Assembly (NCBI RefSeq): GCF_035989265.1
Contig: NZ_JAYKZX010000001.1
Span: forward strand, 1 to 64,000
Length of the DNA stretch: 64,000 nucleotides
Source: Sphingobium sp. HWE2-09
GTDB lineage: Bacteria > Pseudomonadota > Alphaproteobacteria > Sphingomonadales > Sphingomonadaceae
Direction: 5' to 3'
The notes beneath the pieces are model-generated. The model did not search any database and was not told the origin of the DNA. It worked only from the letters and a program-made list of their open reading frames with translations. Shown here piece by piece: positions 18,543 to 27,839 of this stretch; the stretch's first letter is position 1; each line of letters opens with the position of its first letter. A program made the translations under genes and the position numbers.

Positions 18543-19400
18543 TCAGCCCCGAAAGACGACGGTGCGCGACTCGTTCATGAAGACGCGATCCTGCAAATGC
18601 AGCCGCACCGCCTCCGACAGCACCCGCCGCTCGATATCGCGGCCACGGCGCACCAGTTCATCGGGCACGTCGGCATGGCCGATCATTTCGACATCCTGAT
18701 GAATGATCGGGCCTTCATCCAGGTCGGCGGTGACATAATGGGCGGTCGCCCCGATCATCTTGACCCCGCGCTCATAGGCCTGGTGATAGGGCTTGGCGCC
18801 CTTGAAGCCGGGCAGGAAGCTGTGATGGATGTTGATGCAGCGCCCCGACAGGAAACCGGCCAGATCGTCGCTCAATATCTGCATGTATCGCGCCAGCACG
18901 ACCAGGTCCGCGCCGCTATCCGTGACGACCTGCTTGATCTGCGCTTCCTGCGCCGCCTTGCTGTCCTTGGTCACCGGGAAATGGTGAAAGGGCATGTCCC
19001 CGATCAGCGACGTGTGCAGCACGGCGCGCGGATGGTTGGAGATGATCCCCACCACATCCATCGGCAATTCGCCGATCCGCTGGCGATAGAGCAGGTCGCC
19101 CAGGCAATGATCCCATTTGGACACCATCAGCACGACCTTCTTAGGCTGCGCCTGATCCGCCATCGCCCAGTCCATGTTCGCGTCCGCCGCGATCGGCGCA
19201 AAACCCTCGCGCAACCCGTCCAGCGTCTCGCCCGCGCCCGGCTTGAACGCGACGCGCATGAAGAAGGTGTTGTTCATCGCATCGTCGAACTGCTGCGCAT
19301 CGACGATGTTGCAGCCGTGCGCCGCCAGATAGCCTGCGACCTTGGCCACCAGGCCGGGCTTGTCGTCGCACTGCAACCGCAGGGTATAGATAGTCGTCAC
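18543..19400 (-). CDS. purU: Formyltetrahydrofolate deformylase (PurU)
   Basis: A 285-residue enzyme that releases formate and THF from 10-formyl-THF. GTG 19400 is chosen as the start because GGGAGGA lies 7 bases upstream and the product begins at the ACT domain (TTIYTLRLQCDDKPGLVAKV); the frame stays open upstream but without family similarity. The catalytic formyltransferase-like domain has HPRAVLHTSLIG, NIHHSFLPGFKGA with the active-site Asn and His, and GATAHYVTADLDEGPIIHQD with the conserved Asp. It sits between metF and folD. With them it would convert methyl groups captured on THF to formate, a route documented in Sphingobium sp. SYK-6 for lignin-derived methoxyl groups. Confidence 0.94.
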   Translation of the reverse strand: MTTIYTLRLQCDDKPGLVAKVAGYLAAHGCNIVDAQQFDDAMNNTFFMRVAFKPGAGETLDGLREGFAPIAADANMDWAMADQAQPKKVVLMVSKWDHCLGDLLYRQRIGELPMDVVGIISNHPRAVLHTSLIGDMPFHHFPVTKDSKAAQEAQIKQVVTDSGADLVVLARYMQILSDDLAGFLSGRCINIHHSFLPGFKGAKPYHQAYERGVKMIGATAHYVTADLDEGPIIHQDVEMIGHADVPDELVRRGRDIERRVLSEAVRLHLQDRVFMNESRTVVFRG

Positions 19401-19429
19401 GTCAGCGTCCTCCCACTCGTCCGTCTGCG

Positions 19430-20293
19430 TCAATGCGCGCGGGCATAGTCGTTGATCCAGGCAACCGTTTTTCCCAGGCCGCCAAAGGGGTAGAAATGCA
19501 ATCGCACGCGGCCATGCTCTTCGCCCAGCGATCGTTCGAATGTCTCTACCAGCTTGTCGGGGCCGGCGGTGCCGAGCAGCTTCGTAATGGAAATGCCGTA
19601 TTTTGCCAGCACCGACGCGGAAGCGCCCACGCCGCATCGGGCGGCAAAGCGCATCAGCGTCTTGATACCGGCCGGGCCAGGCACGCCGATGCGCACCGGC
19701 GCATCGATCCCCTTGGCGCGCAGTTCGGTCAGCCAGGTCAGCACAGCGTCCGCATCGAACACGAACTGCGTCACGATCAGCGGCGCCATACCGCGCCGTT
19801 CGATTTCCGCGCATTTGTCCAGCAGCACCGACCAGCATTGATCCGGCGTCATATTGGGATGGCCTTCGGGATGGCCGCCAATGCCGATCGCGCGGATGCC
19901 TGCTCGTTCGAACGCACCGCTCGCGATCAAGGCGCTGCTGTCGGCATAGGGGCCTTCGGGTTCGGACGGATCGCCCGCGATCACGAAGCAGCGCCTGACA
20001 TCCGCCTCCGCAACCGCCGCGGCCAGATAATCCTCAAACTCGCTGGTCGATGTAATCCGCCGCGCGGAAAAATGCGGCATCGGCTCGAACCCCAGACTGC
20101 GCACCAGCTTCGTCGCAGCGATGCGGGCGGCGAAGTCCTCGCCGGGCAGGAAAGTGACGGCGACAGGCGTCTCAAGCGCAATGGACGGGGCGGCCTCCTG
20201 CAGCGACTCCACGTCCTTTGCCGTCATTTCCAGGGAATAGCCATCGACCATGTTGACGGGTGGCCGCTCCCAGTTCGGATGAATGACTGGCAT
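19430..20293 (-). CDS. metF: Methylenetetrahydrofolate reductase family protein (MetF-like)
   Basis: A 287-residue TIM-barrel protein of the MTHFR family. It has VAVTFLPGEDF, EPMPHFSARRI (family H-x-S-A-R segment), RRCFVIAGDPSEPEGPY, IGIGGHPEGHPN and LIVTQFVFD with RIGVPGPAG. These are the conserved FAD/folate-site segments, although the protein is a divergent branch rather than canonical E. coli MetF. It interconverts methyl-THF and methylene-THF. Similar proteins pair with THF-dependent O-demethylase genes such as ligM in Sphingobium, where the enzyme runs in the oxidative direction. No demethylase gene lies in this window. The ATG has AAGGGATAGGAA directly upstream, and a 31-bp palindrome lies 55 bases further up. 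Confidence 0.88.
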   Translation of the reverse strand: MPVIHPNWERPPVNMVDGYSLEMTAKDVESLQEAAPSIALETPVAVTFLPGEDFAARIAATKLVRSLGFEPMPHFSARRITSTSEFEDYLAAAVAEADVRRCFVIAGDPSEPEGPYADSSALIASGAFERAGIRAIGIGGHPEGHPNMTPDQCWSVLLDKCAEIERRGMAPLIVTQFVFDADAVLTWLTELRAKGIDAPVRIGVPGPAGIKTLMRFAARCGVGASASVLAKYGISITKLLGTAGPDKLVETFERSLGEEHGRVRLHFYPFGGLGKTVAWINDYARAH

Positions 20294-20348
20294 TTCCTAT
20301 CCCTTTCAACCTTGCCTCTCCCGACCTTCCCTAAAGCATCCGAGTAAA

Positions 20349-20379
20349 TTCGCATAGATGAAATATTCATAGATACGAA
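20349..20379. promoter_or_regulatory. 31-bp near-palindrome upstream of metF
   Basis: The + strand has a left half TTCGCATAGATGAA and a right half ending TTCATAGATACGAA around an A/T centre near 20364; 12 of 15 arm positions are complementary. The stretch is AT-rich relative to its surroundings and lies 55-86 bases upstream of the metF ATG, in the only sizeable gap before this operon, which fits an operator. The regulator is unknown. Confidence 0.55.
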
Positions 20380-20414
20380 ATTATACGAAGACAGGCTGTC
20401 GGCAAGGGGTAAAG

Positions 20415-20885
20415 TCACAAAGGGATTGCCGTGGTATATTTCGTCATGGAAAGGGCAAAGTGGGACGCTGCTCCTGCGACCGACGGATGCCCCAGCAATG
20501 TCTGCATCAGGAAACGGTTATAATCCGCTACATCCGCGACGACGACCCGGATCAGATAGTCCCACTCCCCCGACATCGAAAAACATTCGACGATTTCGGG
20601 CCGGTCATCCACGAAATGCTCGAAAGCGGCCCGCGCATCGCGGGCGTGACTGCGCATGCGGATGTTGCACAACACATTGACCCCGCGCCCGACCTGCGCC
20701 GGGTCCACCAGCCTGATCGTGCGGGTCAGAATGCCCGCTGTCTCCAGCGCCTTGATCCGTCGCCAGCATGACGCACTGGATGCACCGACCCGGTCGGCCA
20801 AATCCTGATGACTGATTCCGGCATCTGCCTGGAGTGCGCCAAGGATCTTGCGATCTACGGCATCGATCTGACCATCTTGTTTCAT
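20415..20885 (-). CDS. Lrp/AsnC-family transcriptional regulator
   Basis: A 156-residue regulator starting at ATG 20885; an alternative ATG at 20915 adds ten residues. The winged helix (IDAVDRKILGALQADAGISH, ASSASCWRRIKALETAGILT) is followed by the RAM/ACT-like ligand domain with VECFSMSGEWDYLIRVVVAD. It is divergent from phhA-hppD-hmgA-fahA with 94 bases between the starts, so it most likely controls phenylalanine and tyrosine breakdown and senses one of those amino acids. Control of the codirectional metF operon is less likely. Confidence 0.92.
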   Translation of the reverse strand: MKQDGQIDAVDRKILGALQADAGISHQDLADRVGASSASCWRRIKALETAGILTRTIRLVDPAQVGRGVNVLCNIRMRSHARDARAAFEHFVDDRPEIVECFSMSGEWDYLIRVVVADVADYNRFLMQTLLGHPSVAGAASHFALSMTKYTTAIPL

Positions 20886-20979
20886 ATATAGCCATATTGT
20901 GATTGGATGATACATATCCTACGCGGAAAAGCGATAAAACTGAAACCGTTTTTCCGTTCTTCCATGGCATGATGATGCC

Positions 20980-21852
20980 ATGGCCCAGACCGATCTTCTC
21001 ATCCCCGAACAGGCGGCCCCGGACTGGACCGTCCCGCAAGACTGGGCATCCTATACGGCGCAGGACCATGCGATGTGGGATCGGCTTTTCGCGCGTCAGG
21101 CCCAGATGCTGCCAGGCCGCGTCGTGCCGGAATTTTTGGAGGGGCTGGACATATTGCGGATGACGAAGCCGGGCATCCCCGACTTTGCCGAATTGTCCGA
21201 CCGATTGATGCAGCGCACCGGCTGGCAGGTCGTCGCCGTGCCGGGCCTTGTGCCCGACAAGGTCTTTTTCGACCACCTCGCCAACCGCCGCTTCGTTGCG
21301 GGCCGCTTCATCCGTCGGCCCGACCAGATCGACTATCTGCAAGAGCCGGATATCTTCCACGACGTGTTCGGCCATGTGCCGCTGCTCGCCAACCCGGTCT
21401 TCGCCGACTATATGCAAGCCTATGGCGAAGGCGGCCTGCGCGCGGATGCGCTGGGGTCGATCGAGCGGCTGGCGCGACTCTATTGGTACACCGTTGAATT
21501 CGGCCTGATCCAGCAGGCTGACGGCCTCAAACTCTATGGCGCCGGGATCGTATCGTCGCATGGCGAGTCCGAATTTGCGCTGGACGATCCATCACCCAAC
21601 CGCCTCGGCTTCGATCTCCAGCGGCTAATGCGCACCCGTTACCGCATCGACGATTATCAGCAGAGCTATTTCGTGATCGACAGTTTCGAACAGCTGTTGC
21701 GCATGACCGCCGAAACCGATTTCGCGCCGCTTTACGCGCAGTTGGGTGACATGCCCGATCTTGAGACCGACACTATCCTGCCGACCGACCGCGTCTTCAA
21801 CCGCGGCACCCAGGCCTATGTCCATAAGAAAAAGGAAGAGGACGCCCTATGA
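20980..21852 (+). CDS. phhA: Phenylalanine 4-monooxygenase
   Basis: A 290-residue bacterial pterin-dependent aromatic amino acid hydroxylase converting phenylalanine to tyrosine. The iron-binding facial triad is visible: two His in EPDIFHDVFGHVPLL and the Glu in RLYWYTVEFGL. Conserved GAGIVSSHGE and SYFVIDSFEQLL segments are present, and the length fits the single-domain bacterial form without a regulatory ACT domain. It is the first gene of a four-gene operon; its stop overlaps the start of hppD (ATGA). The pterin cofactor needs a carbinolamine dehydratase, not seen here. Confidence 0.96.
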   Translation: MAQTDLLIPEQAAPDWTVPQDWASYTAQDHAMWDRLFARQAQMLPGRVVPEFLEGLDILRMTKPGIPDFAELSDRLMQRTGWQVVAVPGLVPDKVFFDHLANRRFVAGRFIRRPDQIDYLQEPDIFHDVFGHVPLLANPVFADYMQAYGEGGLRADALGSIERLARLYWYTVEFGLIQQADGLKLYGAGIVSSHGESEFALDDPSPNRLGFDLQRLMRTRYRIDDYQQSYFVIDSFEQLLRMTAETDFAPLYAQLGDMPDLETDTILPTDRVFNRGTQAYVHKKKEEDAL

Positions 21853-22886
21853 CCGCCGACAACAATCCCTTGGGCCTCAACGGCTTCGAATTCGTGGAAT
21901 TCACCTCGCCCGATCCCGAAGCGATGGCCGCGCAATTCGAACAACTGGGCTTCGTCGCCAGCCATCGCCACCCGCGCAAGAATATCACCCGCTATCGTCA
22001 GGGGCGCATCAACCTGATGCTGAACCGCGACGATGCCGGACGCGTGGCGGAGTTTCGCGGCGTCCATGGCCCGTCCGCCAGCGCCATGGCCTTCCGCGTC
22101 GCCGACCCCAAGGCGGCGCTCGACTGGGCGCTTGCCAATGGCGGCAAGGCGACGGTGGAGGACGACACGGTGATCGAAGGGATTGGCGGCGCCTATCTCT
22201 ATTTCATGCCCGCGACCGGTGATCCTTATGCCGACTGGGCCGAATGTCCCGGCTGGCGGGAAAAGGCGGCGGCGAACAATGTCGGCCTCGATCTGCTCGA
22301 TCACCTCACCCACAATGTCCGGCGCGGGCAGATGCGGGTGTGGAGCGAATTTTACCGAACGCTCTTCGGTTTCGAGGAACAGAAATTCTTCGATATCAAG
22401 GGGAAGGCGACCGGCCTTACCAGCCAGGCGATGATCGCGCCGGACCGGGCGATCCGTATTCCGCTCAATGAAAGCCAGGACGACAAGAGCCAGATCGAGG
22501 AGTTCATCCGCGATTATCACGGTGAGGGAATCCAGCATCTGGCGCTCACCACCGACAATATCTACGACACGGTCGAAAAATTGCGCGCGCGGGGCGTGCG
22601 GTTGCAGGACACGATTGAGACCTATTATGAACTGGTCGACAAACGCGTGCCCGGCCATGGCGAAGATTTGGAACGGCTGCGCAAGAACCGCATCCTGATC
22701 GACGGCGATGTCGAAAGCGAAGGCATATTACTCCAGATTTTTACCGAAAATATGTTCGGCCCGATCTTCTTCGAAATCATCCAGCGCAAGGGCAATGAAG
22801 GGTTCGGCAACGGCAATTTCCAGGCTTTGTTCGAAAGCATCGAACTGGACCAGATCAGGCGCGGCGTCGTCAGCGTCGAGGCGTGA
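21849..22886 (+). CDS. hppD: 4-hydroxyphenylpyruvate dioxygenase
   Basis: A 345-residue non-haem iron enzyme converting 4-hydroxyphenylpyruvate to homogentisate. It has two vicinal-oxygen-chelate domains with metal ligands His in LLDHLTHNV, His in GIQHLALTT and Glu in [15 protein letters not shown]. The C-terminal [20 protein letters not shown] is the usual lid helix, absent from the QuiC-type fusion at 7.2-9.1 kb, so this is the true HPPD. It is translationally coupled to phhA and lies 7 bases before hmgA. Confidence 0.96.
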   Translation: MTADNNPLGLNGFEFVEFTSPDPEAMAAQFEQLGFVASHRHPRKNITRYRQGRINLMLNRDDAGRVAEFRGVHGPSASAMAFRVADPKAALDWALANGGKATVEDDTVIEGIGGAYLYFMPATGDPYADWAECPGWREKAAANNVGLDLLDHLTHNVRRGQMRVWSEFYRTLFGFEEQKFFDIKGKATGLTSQAMIAPDRAIRIPLNESQDDKSQIEEFIRDYHGEGIQHLALTTDNIYDTVEKLRARGVRLQDTIETYYELVDKRVPGHGEDLERLRKNRILIDGDVESEGILLQIFTENMFGPIFFEIIQRKGNEGFGNGNFQALFESIELDQIRRGVVSVEA

Positions 22887-22893
22887 GGCAACG

Positions 22894-24213
22894 ATGGACA
22901 AGACAATCGAGCCGTCGATGCTGAGCGGTTTTGGCAATCATCATGCGAGCGAGGCAATCGCAGGTGCGCTGCCGGTTGGCCGTAATTCGCCGCAGCGCGT
23001 GCCCTATAGCCTCTACGCCGAACAATTATCGGCCACCGCCTTCACCGCGCCGCGGCATGAGAACCGACGTAGCTGGCTCTATCGAATGAGGCCCAGCGCG
23101 ATGCATCCGCCCTTCGCGCTTTTGGAAGGCGCGCGCCTGCTGAGTAGCGCGCCCTCGGCCGACGCTATGGCTTCGCCCAAACGCCTGCGCTGGAACCCGC
23201 TCGATATGCCGAACGGTGAGGTCGATTTCATCGACGGCCTCATCACCTATGCCGTCAATGGCGACGTCACCCAAGGCGTCGGTGCCAGCATCCACCTCTA
23301 CGCCGCCAACCGCTCGATGATCGATCGCGCATTCTTCTGCGCAGACGGCGAATGGCTGATCGTCCCGCAGCAGGGGCGGCTGCGGATCGTCACGGAAATG
23401 GGTATCCTGACCGTCGCCCCGCTCCAGATCGCCCTCATCCCCCGCGGGATGCGCTTTCGCGTGGACCTGCTCGACGGCATGGCGCGCGGCTATGTCTGCG
23501 AAAATCACGGCGCACTCTTTCGCCTGCCGGACCTTGGACCGATCGGCTCCAACGGCCTCGCCAATGTCCGCGATTTCGAAGCGCCCGTCGCCGCCTTCGA
23601 GGATGTCGATCGCGCTTGCGAACTGGTGCAGAAATATCAGGGTCAACTCTGGTCAACCATGCTGGACCACAGCCCATTCGATATCGTCGCATGGCATGGC
23701 AATGTTGTGCCCTATCGCTATGATCTGACGCGCTTCAATACGATCGGGACGGTCAGCTACGATCATCCCGACCCATCGATCTTCACCGTGCTGACATCGC
23801 CCAGCGACAGCGTTGGCACCGCCAATATCGACTTCGTGATCTTCCCTCCGCGCTGGATGGTGGCGGAAGACACCTTCCGTCCGCCCTGGTTCCACCGCAA
23901 CATCATGAGCGAGTTTATGGGCCTGATCACCGGTGAATATGATGCCAAGGCCGGTGGCTTCGAGCCGGGCGGCGCGAGTCTCCACAATATGATGTCCGCC
24001 CACGGGCCGGACCTCGCGAGCCACGACCAGGCCGTCGCCGCTACCTTGGCGCCGCAGAAGATCGAGGACATGATGGCCTTCATGTTCGAAAGCCGCCTGC
24101 CGTTCGCACCTACGCGCTGGGCGATGGAAACGCCCCTGCTTCAAAGCGATTACGACGCATGTTGGTCAGGGTTTCGCAAGGCAGATGTGCCGACAGATGG
24201 GAATGACGCATGA
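22894..24213 (+). CDS. hmgA: Homogentisate 1,2-dioxygenase
   Basis: A 439-residue ring-cleavage enzyme converting homogentisate to maleylacetoacetate. ATG 22894 is the start because the product then begins with the typical [12 protein letters not shown] segment; the frame is open further upstream only through hppD. Fe(II) ligands are visible as His and Glu in [14 protein letters not shown] and His in [14 protein letters not shown]. The stop overlaps the fahA start. It acts in the cytoplasm as a hexamer in characterised homologues. Confidence 0.96.
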   Translation: MDKTIEPSMLSGFGNHHASEAIAGALPVGRNSPQRVPYSLYAEQLSATAFTAPRHENRRSWLYRMRPSAMHPPFALLEGARLLSSAPSADAMASPKRLRWNPLDMPNGEVDFIDGLITYAVNGDVTQGVGASIHLYAANRSMIDRAFFCADGEWLIVPQQGRLRIVTEMGILTVAPLQIALIPRGMRFRVDLLDGMARGYVCENHGALFRLPDLGPIGSNGLANVRDFEAPVAAFEDVDRACELVQKYQGQLWSTMLDHSPFDIVAWHGNVVPYRYDLTRFNTIGTVSYDHPDPSIFTVLTSPSDSVGTANIDFVIFPPRWMVAEDTFRPPWFHRNIMSEFMGLITGEYDAKAGGFEPGGASLHNMMSAHGPDLASHDQAVAATLAPQKIEDMMAFMFESRLPFAPTRWAMETPLLQSDYDACWSGFRKADVPTDGNDA

Positions 24214-25502
24214 GCTGGTGGACGACCGACGAAACCCATGATCCCACCCGCACCAGTTGGGTGGACAGCGCCCATGGTCATGGCGACTTCCCGATCCAGA
24301 ACCTGCCCTTCGGCGTCTTTTCGCCGCCGGATGGACAGGCCAGGATCGGCGTTGCCATCGGCGACCATATTCTCGACCTGTCCGGCCTAGATGCGATGCT
24401 GCCGATGGCGGGCGACACCTTGCAGGATAAGGATTTGAATACGCTGTTCGCCTTGCCCGCAACCCAGCGGCAAAGCCTGCGGCGCGCCATCAGCGCCTTG
24501 CTCAGCGACCCAGTGATGGAAGCGACAGTGCAGCCGCATCTGCATGAAGCGGCAGGGTGCGACATGCATCTGCCCGCGCGCATCGGCGACTATACGGACT
24601 TCTATGTCGGCATCCACCACGCCAATAATATCGGGCGGCAATTCCGTCCGGGCAATCCATTACTGCCCAATTATAAATATGTGCCGATCGGTTATCACGG
24701 CCGCGCTTCGTCGATCCGCCCGTCCGGCGAACCGATGCGCCGCCCTTCGGGTCAACGCAAACCGCCAGAGGCTGATGCGCCGCTGTTTGGTCCTTCGACC
24801 CGGCTCGACTATGAACTGGAACTGGGCGTCTGGATCGGCCCCGGCAACGCCTTGGGCACGCCCATCCCGATCGCACAGGCGGCCGACCATATTGCAGGCT
24901 TCTGCCTGCTCAACGACTGGTCGGCACGCGATTTCCAGGCATGGGAATATCAACCGCTCGGCCCCTTCCTGGCGAAGAATTTCCAAACCACCATCTCCCC
25001 TTGGGTCGTGACCGCCGAAGCCATGGCGCCCTTCCGCATCGCCCAATCGCCCCGGCCGCAGGACGATCCCGACCCCTTGCCCTATCTGTCCGACGCTGCG
25101 GACCAGGCGCATGGCGCGCTCGGCCTCACGCTCGAAGTGTTGATCCAGACGGCAGCCATGCGCACACGCGGCGACGCACCCATGCCGCTCAGCCACGGCC
25201 CGGCCAGCAACATGTATTGGACCGTACAGCAAATCCTGGCGCATCACGCATCGAACGGCTGCAACCTCAATCCCGGCGATCTGCTCGGCACCGGCACCAT
25301 TTCCGCGCCGGATGCGTCGGGCTATGGCAGCCTGATGGAATTGTCGATGGGCGGCAAGCAACCGATAGCGCTCCCCGGCGGCGAAACCCGCACTTTCCTG
25401 GAGGATGGCGACGAGATCATTCTGCGGGCGACGGCGTCGGCATCCGGTTTCGTCCCGATCGGCTTTGGCGAATGTCGCGCCATGGTGACACCGGCGCTTT
25501 GA
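24210..25502 (+). CDS. fahA: Fumarylacetoacetase
   Basis: A 430-residue hydrolase splitting fumarylacetoacetate into fumarate and acetoacetate. The N-terminal SH3-like domain ([12 protein letters not shown]) precedes the FAH barrel: [17 protein letters not shown] with the metal Asp and catalytic His, [11 protein letters not shown] with two metal Glu, [21 protein letters not shown] with the metal Asp, and the GTISAP, GSLMELS segments. It ends the phhA-hppD-hmgA-fahA operon. A maleylacetoacetate isomerase is not found beside it and must lie elsewhere or be replaced. Its last 86 bases overlap the 3' end of the convergent glycosyltransferase gene. Confidence 0.96.
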   Translation: MSWWTTDETHDPTRTSWVDSAHGHGDFPIQNLPFGVFSPPDGQARIGVAIGDHILDLSGLDAMLPMAGDTLQDKDLNTLFALPATQRQSLRRAISALLSDPVMEATVQPHLHEAAGCDMHLPARIGDYTDFYVGIHHANNIGRQFRPGNPLLPNYKYVPIGYHGRASSIRPSGEPMRRPSGQRKPPEADAPLFGPSTRLDYELELGVWIGPGNALGTPIPIAQAADHIAGFCLLNDWSARDFQAWEYQPLGPFLAKNFQTTISPWVVTAEAMAPFRIAQSPRPQDDPDPLPYLSDAADQAHGALGLTLEVLIQTAAMRTRGDAPMPLSHGPASNMYWTVQQILAHHASNGCNLNPGDLLGTGTISAPDASGYGSLMELSMGGKQPIALPGGETRTFLEDGDEIILRATASASGFVPIGFGECRAMVTPAL

Positions 25503-26640
25503 GCGCCGCGTCATAAGCGGCGACCAGCCGCGCGAAATGCGCATCTTCGTTGAAACGCGCCACGACATCGGCATGACCCGCTGCCCCCAGCCTGCGACAG
25601 AGCGCCGGATCATCCCACATCCGGCGCATCTGCCGGGCAAGGTCTTCCGCGTCGCCGGGCACGAAATGCAGACCCGTCCGATCCTCGCGCACCGTATCGT
25701 TCAGCGCGCCGATGCGCGATGCGATCACCGGCACCCCATGCGCCATGGCTTCGGCCGCGACGATGGCAAAGGTTTCGAACCACAGGCTCGGCACCACCAA
25801 TGCCCGCGCCCCGCGATAAAAGCGCGCAAGCAATTCCGGGCCATCGGTGATCGTCACCGCCACGCCCTGCGCCCGTAACGGCGCCGGGTCGTTGCCCTTC
25901 GGCCCGGCGACATGGACCGGCAGCCCACTGATGCGCGCTGCCTCGATCAGCACCGCCAGCCCCTTTTCCGGCACGAAGCGCCCGGCAAAGGCGAAATAGC
26001 CACCCTGTGCCGGATCGACCGGGTCGGGCGCAGCGGGAATGGCGCATTCATTGACGCTGATCCGCTCGATCGGGATACCCGCCTGGCGATGCAGCCAGCC
26101 GCGGCTGAAATCGGTCAACACGATGAAGCGGCTGACATGACGATAAAGACCGCGCCCATCCGCCACCGCATGACGCAGCGCAAAGGCCGCGTTTTCCGGC
26201 AAACTGCCGCGGCAATTGCGCCGCAAAGCCTGTTGCGCACCCTGGTCGATGCAGCGCGTGCAGACGCCGACGCCATCATGATGCGTGGCGATGGGGCAGG
26301 TGATACGGAAATCATAGCAGCTATGCACCACCGGAACCCCCGCCCGTGCGCAGAGCGTGAGCAGCCAGGGGGTCAGCAGAGGGTAGAGTTCATGGCTATG
26401 GACGATGTCGGGCCGCTCCTGCGCCAGCCGCCGGGCAAAGGCGCGCAGCGTATCGACCGGGTAAAGCCCATGGGCAAAAGCGCTGACCTTCCCCGCCAGA
26501 CCCGGCGCCAGATGGCGGCTATCCCGTTCGAAGATCGCCACGTCCAACCCCCGACGCCGTGACAGCGCGATCGTCGCGTCCCACGCATTGTCCGCCCCGC
26601 CACCGCCGCGATGCCGGTTGAAGACGTGCAGGATCTTCAT
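25417..26640 (-). CDS. Glycosyltransferase family 4, exopolysaccharide locus
   Basis: A 407-residue GT-B glycosyltransferase. N-terminal Rossmann half: MKILHVFNRHRGGGGADNA, RPDIVHSHELYPLLTPW. A cysteine-rich insert (HSCYDFRITCP, GVCTRCIDQG) is typical of a subset of GT4 enzymes. The C-terminal nucleotide-sugar half has FAFAGRFVPEKGLAVLIEA and PSLWFETFAIVAAEAMAHGVPVIAS with the E-x7-E motif. It is the last gene of the leftward polysaccharide operon; its start overlaps the previous stop. The final 25-30 residues are low-complexity and lie antisense to the end of fahA, so the native stop may have been lost. Donor and acceptor unknown. Confidence 0.88.
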   Translation of the reverse strand: MKILHVFNRHRGGGGADNAWDATIALSRRRGLDVAIFERDSRHLAPGLAGKVSAFAHGLYPVDTLRAFARRLAQERPDIVHSHELYPLLTPWLLTLCARAGVPVVHSCYDFRITCPIATHHDGVGVCTRCIDQGAQQALRRNCRGSLPENAAFALRHAVADGRGLYRHVSRFIVLTDFSRGWLHRQAGIPIERISVNECAIPAAPDPVDPAQGGYFAFAGRFVPEKGLAVLIEAARISGLPVHVAGPKGNDPAPLRAQGVAVTITDGPELLARFYRGARALVVPSLWFETFAIVAAEAMAHGVPVIASRIGALNDTVREDRTGLHFVPGDAEDLARQMRRMWDDPALCRRLGAAGHADVVARFNEDAHFARLVAAYDAALKAPVSPWRDIRQSRSGRNRMPTPSPAE

Positions 26641-27839
26641 GCCACCTTCGCGGGCGACGAACGATCCGGTGCATATGTCTCACCGATCAGCGCACTGGAC
26701 GGCCGCTGCCCCGCCGCCTTCAGCGCGATCAGCCGCTCAAACAGCGCGGCATAGGCGTCGATCACCGCATCCCAGCGAAAGGTGGCCGCGGCGTGCGCCT
26801 GCGCCGCCCGACCGAGTGACACGCGGCGCGCCGGATTGGCGTCCAGATCGCACAAAATCGCCGCGAGATGGCCCGCATCCTTGCGGAAATAGGGATTATC
26901 CGGCCCCACATTCTCCCGGTGGAAGATCACGTCGATCGGCACGCATGGTGCCCCCCAATGCATCGCCCGCAACAGGCTCGGGTTGGTCCCGCCCACCTCA
27001 TGCCCGTGCAGATAGGCGGCGCAATGGCGATAGAGCGCGTTCAGGGCCGCGGACTCGAACACCCCGCCGACGCAGCGCACCTGCCCGTCATCCTCGGCCG
27101 CGACGGCGCGGGCATAGGCGCTGTCATAGGGCACCGATCCGACAACGATCAGCGGCTTGGCGAGCCCCGATGCGCGATATTCGCGGATGATATGGTCGAC
27201 ATTATTCTCTGGCTCCATCCGCGCGACGACCAGATAATAGTCGCCCGACGTAACGCCATAACGGGCCAGCGCCGCATCGTCCGGCAGATCGCCCACCGCG
27301 CCGCCATAGGGGATATAGGTCGATCCCGCGCCATATTCGCGCGCATAATAATCCTGCATCGCGCGCGAATCCGTGACCAGCCAGTTGGCGAGGCGCGCGC
27401 TGACCCATTCGGACCACTTATAATAGCGCCGCTGGACTGCATTCCATTTGCGCCGTTGCCATCCCAGCCCGTCGGTATGGATCACCACCGGCACGCCCCG
27501 TGCGCGCAGCGGCAGAATGAAAGGGCCATTGCCCGGATCGACCAGGAAGACGAGGTCGAAATCCCGGCAAGCCGCGTCCAGCACGGCCAGGTTGCTATGC
27601 ACGATGCTCTCGAAACTCTTGCCGCCCGGCGCTGGCAGGTAACGGCATCGCACCCCCTGCCAAACGGGTGGATGCGCCACATAATATTGGCTGCGGCAAT
27701 AGACGGTCACGTCCATGCCATGGTCGCGCACCAGCCCCACCGCCAGTTCCTCCACCAGCGTGGAAAAGCCGCTATAGCGGGCGGGGATGCCGCGATCGCC
27801 GATGATCGCGATGCGCAAGGGGCGGGCGGGATCAGCCAT
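26637..27839 (-). CDS. DUF1972-type glycosyltransferase (rhamnosyltransferase-like)
   Basis: A 400-residue glycosyltransferase with the N-terminal DUF1972 domain (LRIAIIGDRGIPARYSGFSTLVEELAVGLV, residues 6-35) followed by a GT4-like C-terminal half (YLVVARMEPENNVDHII, HEVGGTNPSLLRAMHWGAP). Proteins of this type include rhamnosyltransferases of capsule and exopolysaccharide assembly. The start is ATG 27839, overlapping the upstream stop by 8 bases (ATGGCTGA), and its stop overlaps the next gene. It probably adds a sugar to the lipid-linked repeat unit on the cytoplasmic face. The donor sugar is not certain. Confidence 0.88.
   Translation of the reverse strand: MADPARPLRIAIIGDRGIPARYSGFSTLVEELAVGLVRDHGMDVTVYCRSQYYVAHPPVWQGVRCRYLPAPGGKSFESIVHSNLAVLDAACRDFDLVFLVDPGNGPFILPLRARGVPVVIHTDGLGWQRRKWNAVQRRYYKWSEWVSARLANWLVTDSRAMQDYYAREYGAGSTYIPYGGAVGDLPDDAALARYGVTSGDYYLVVARMEPENNVDHIIREYRASGLAKPLIVVGSVPYDSAYARAVAAEDDGQVRCVGGVFESAALNALYRHCAAYLHGHEVGGTNPSLLRAMHWGAPCVPIDVIFHRENVGPDNPYFRKDAGHLAAILCDLDANPARRVSLGRAAQAHAAATFRWDAVIDAYAALFERLIALKAAGQRPSSALIGETYAPDRSSPAKVA

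Noticed and set aside
20294..20414. Riboswitch (SAM or THF type) before metF
   Set aside because: No paired-helix arrangement of a known class could be recognised; the palindrome looks like a DNA operator instead.
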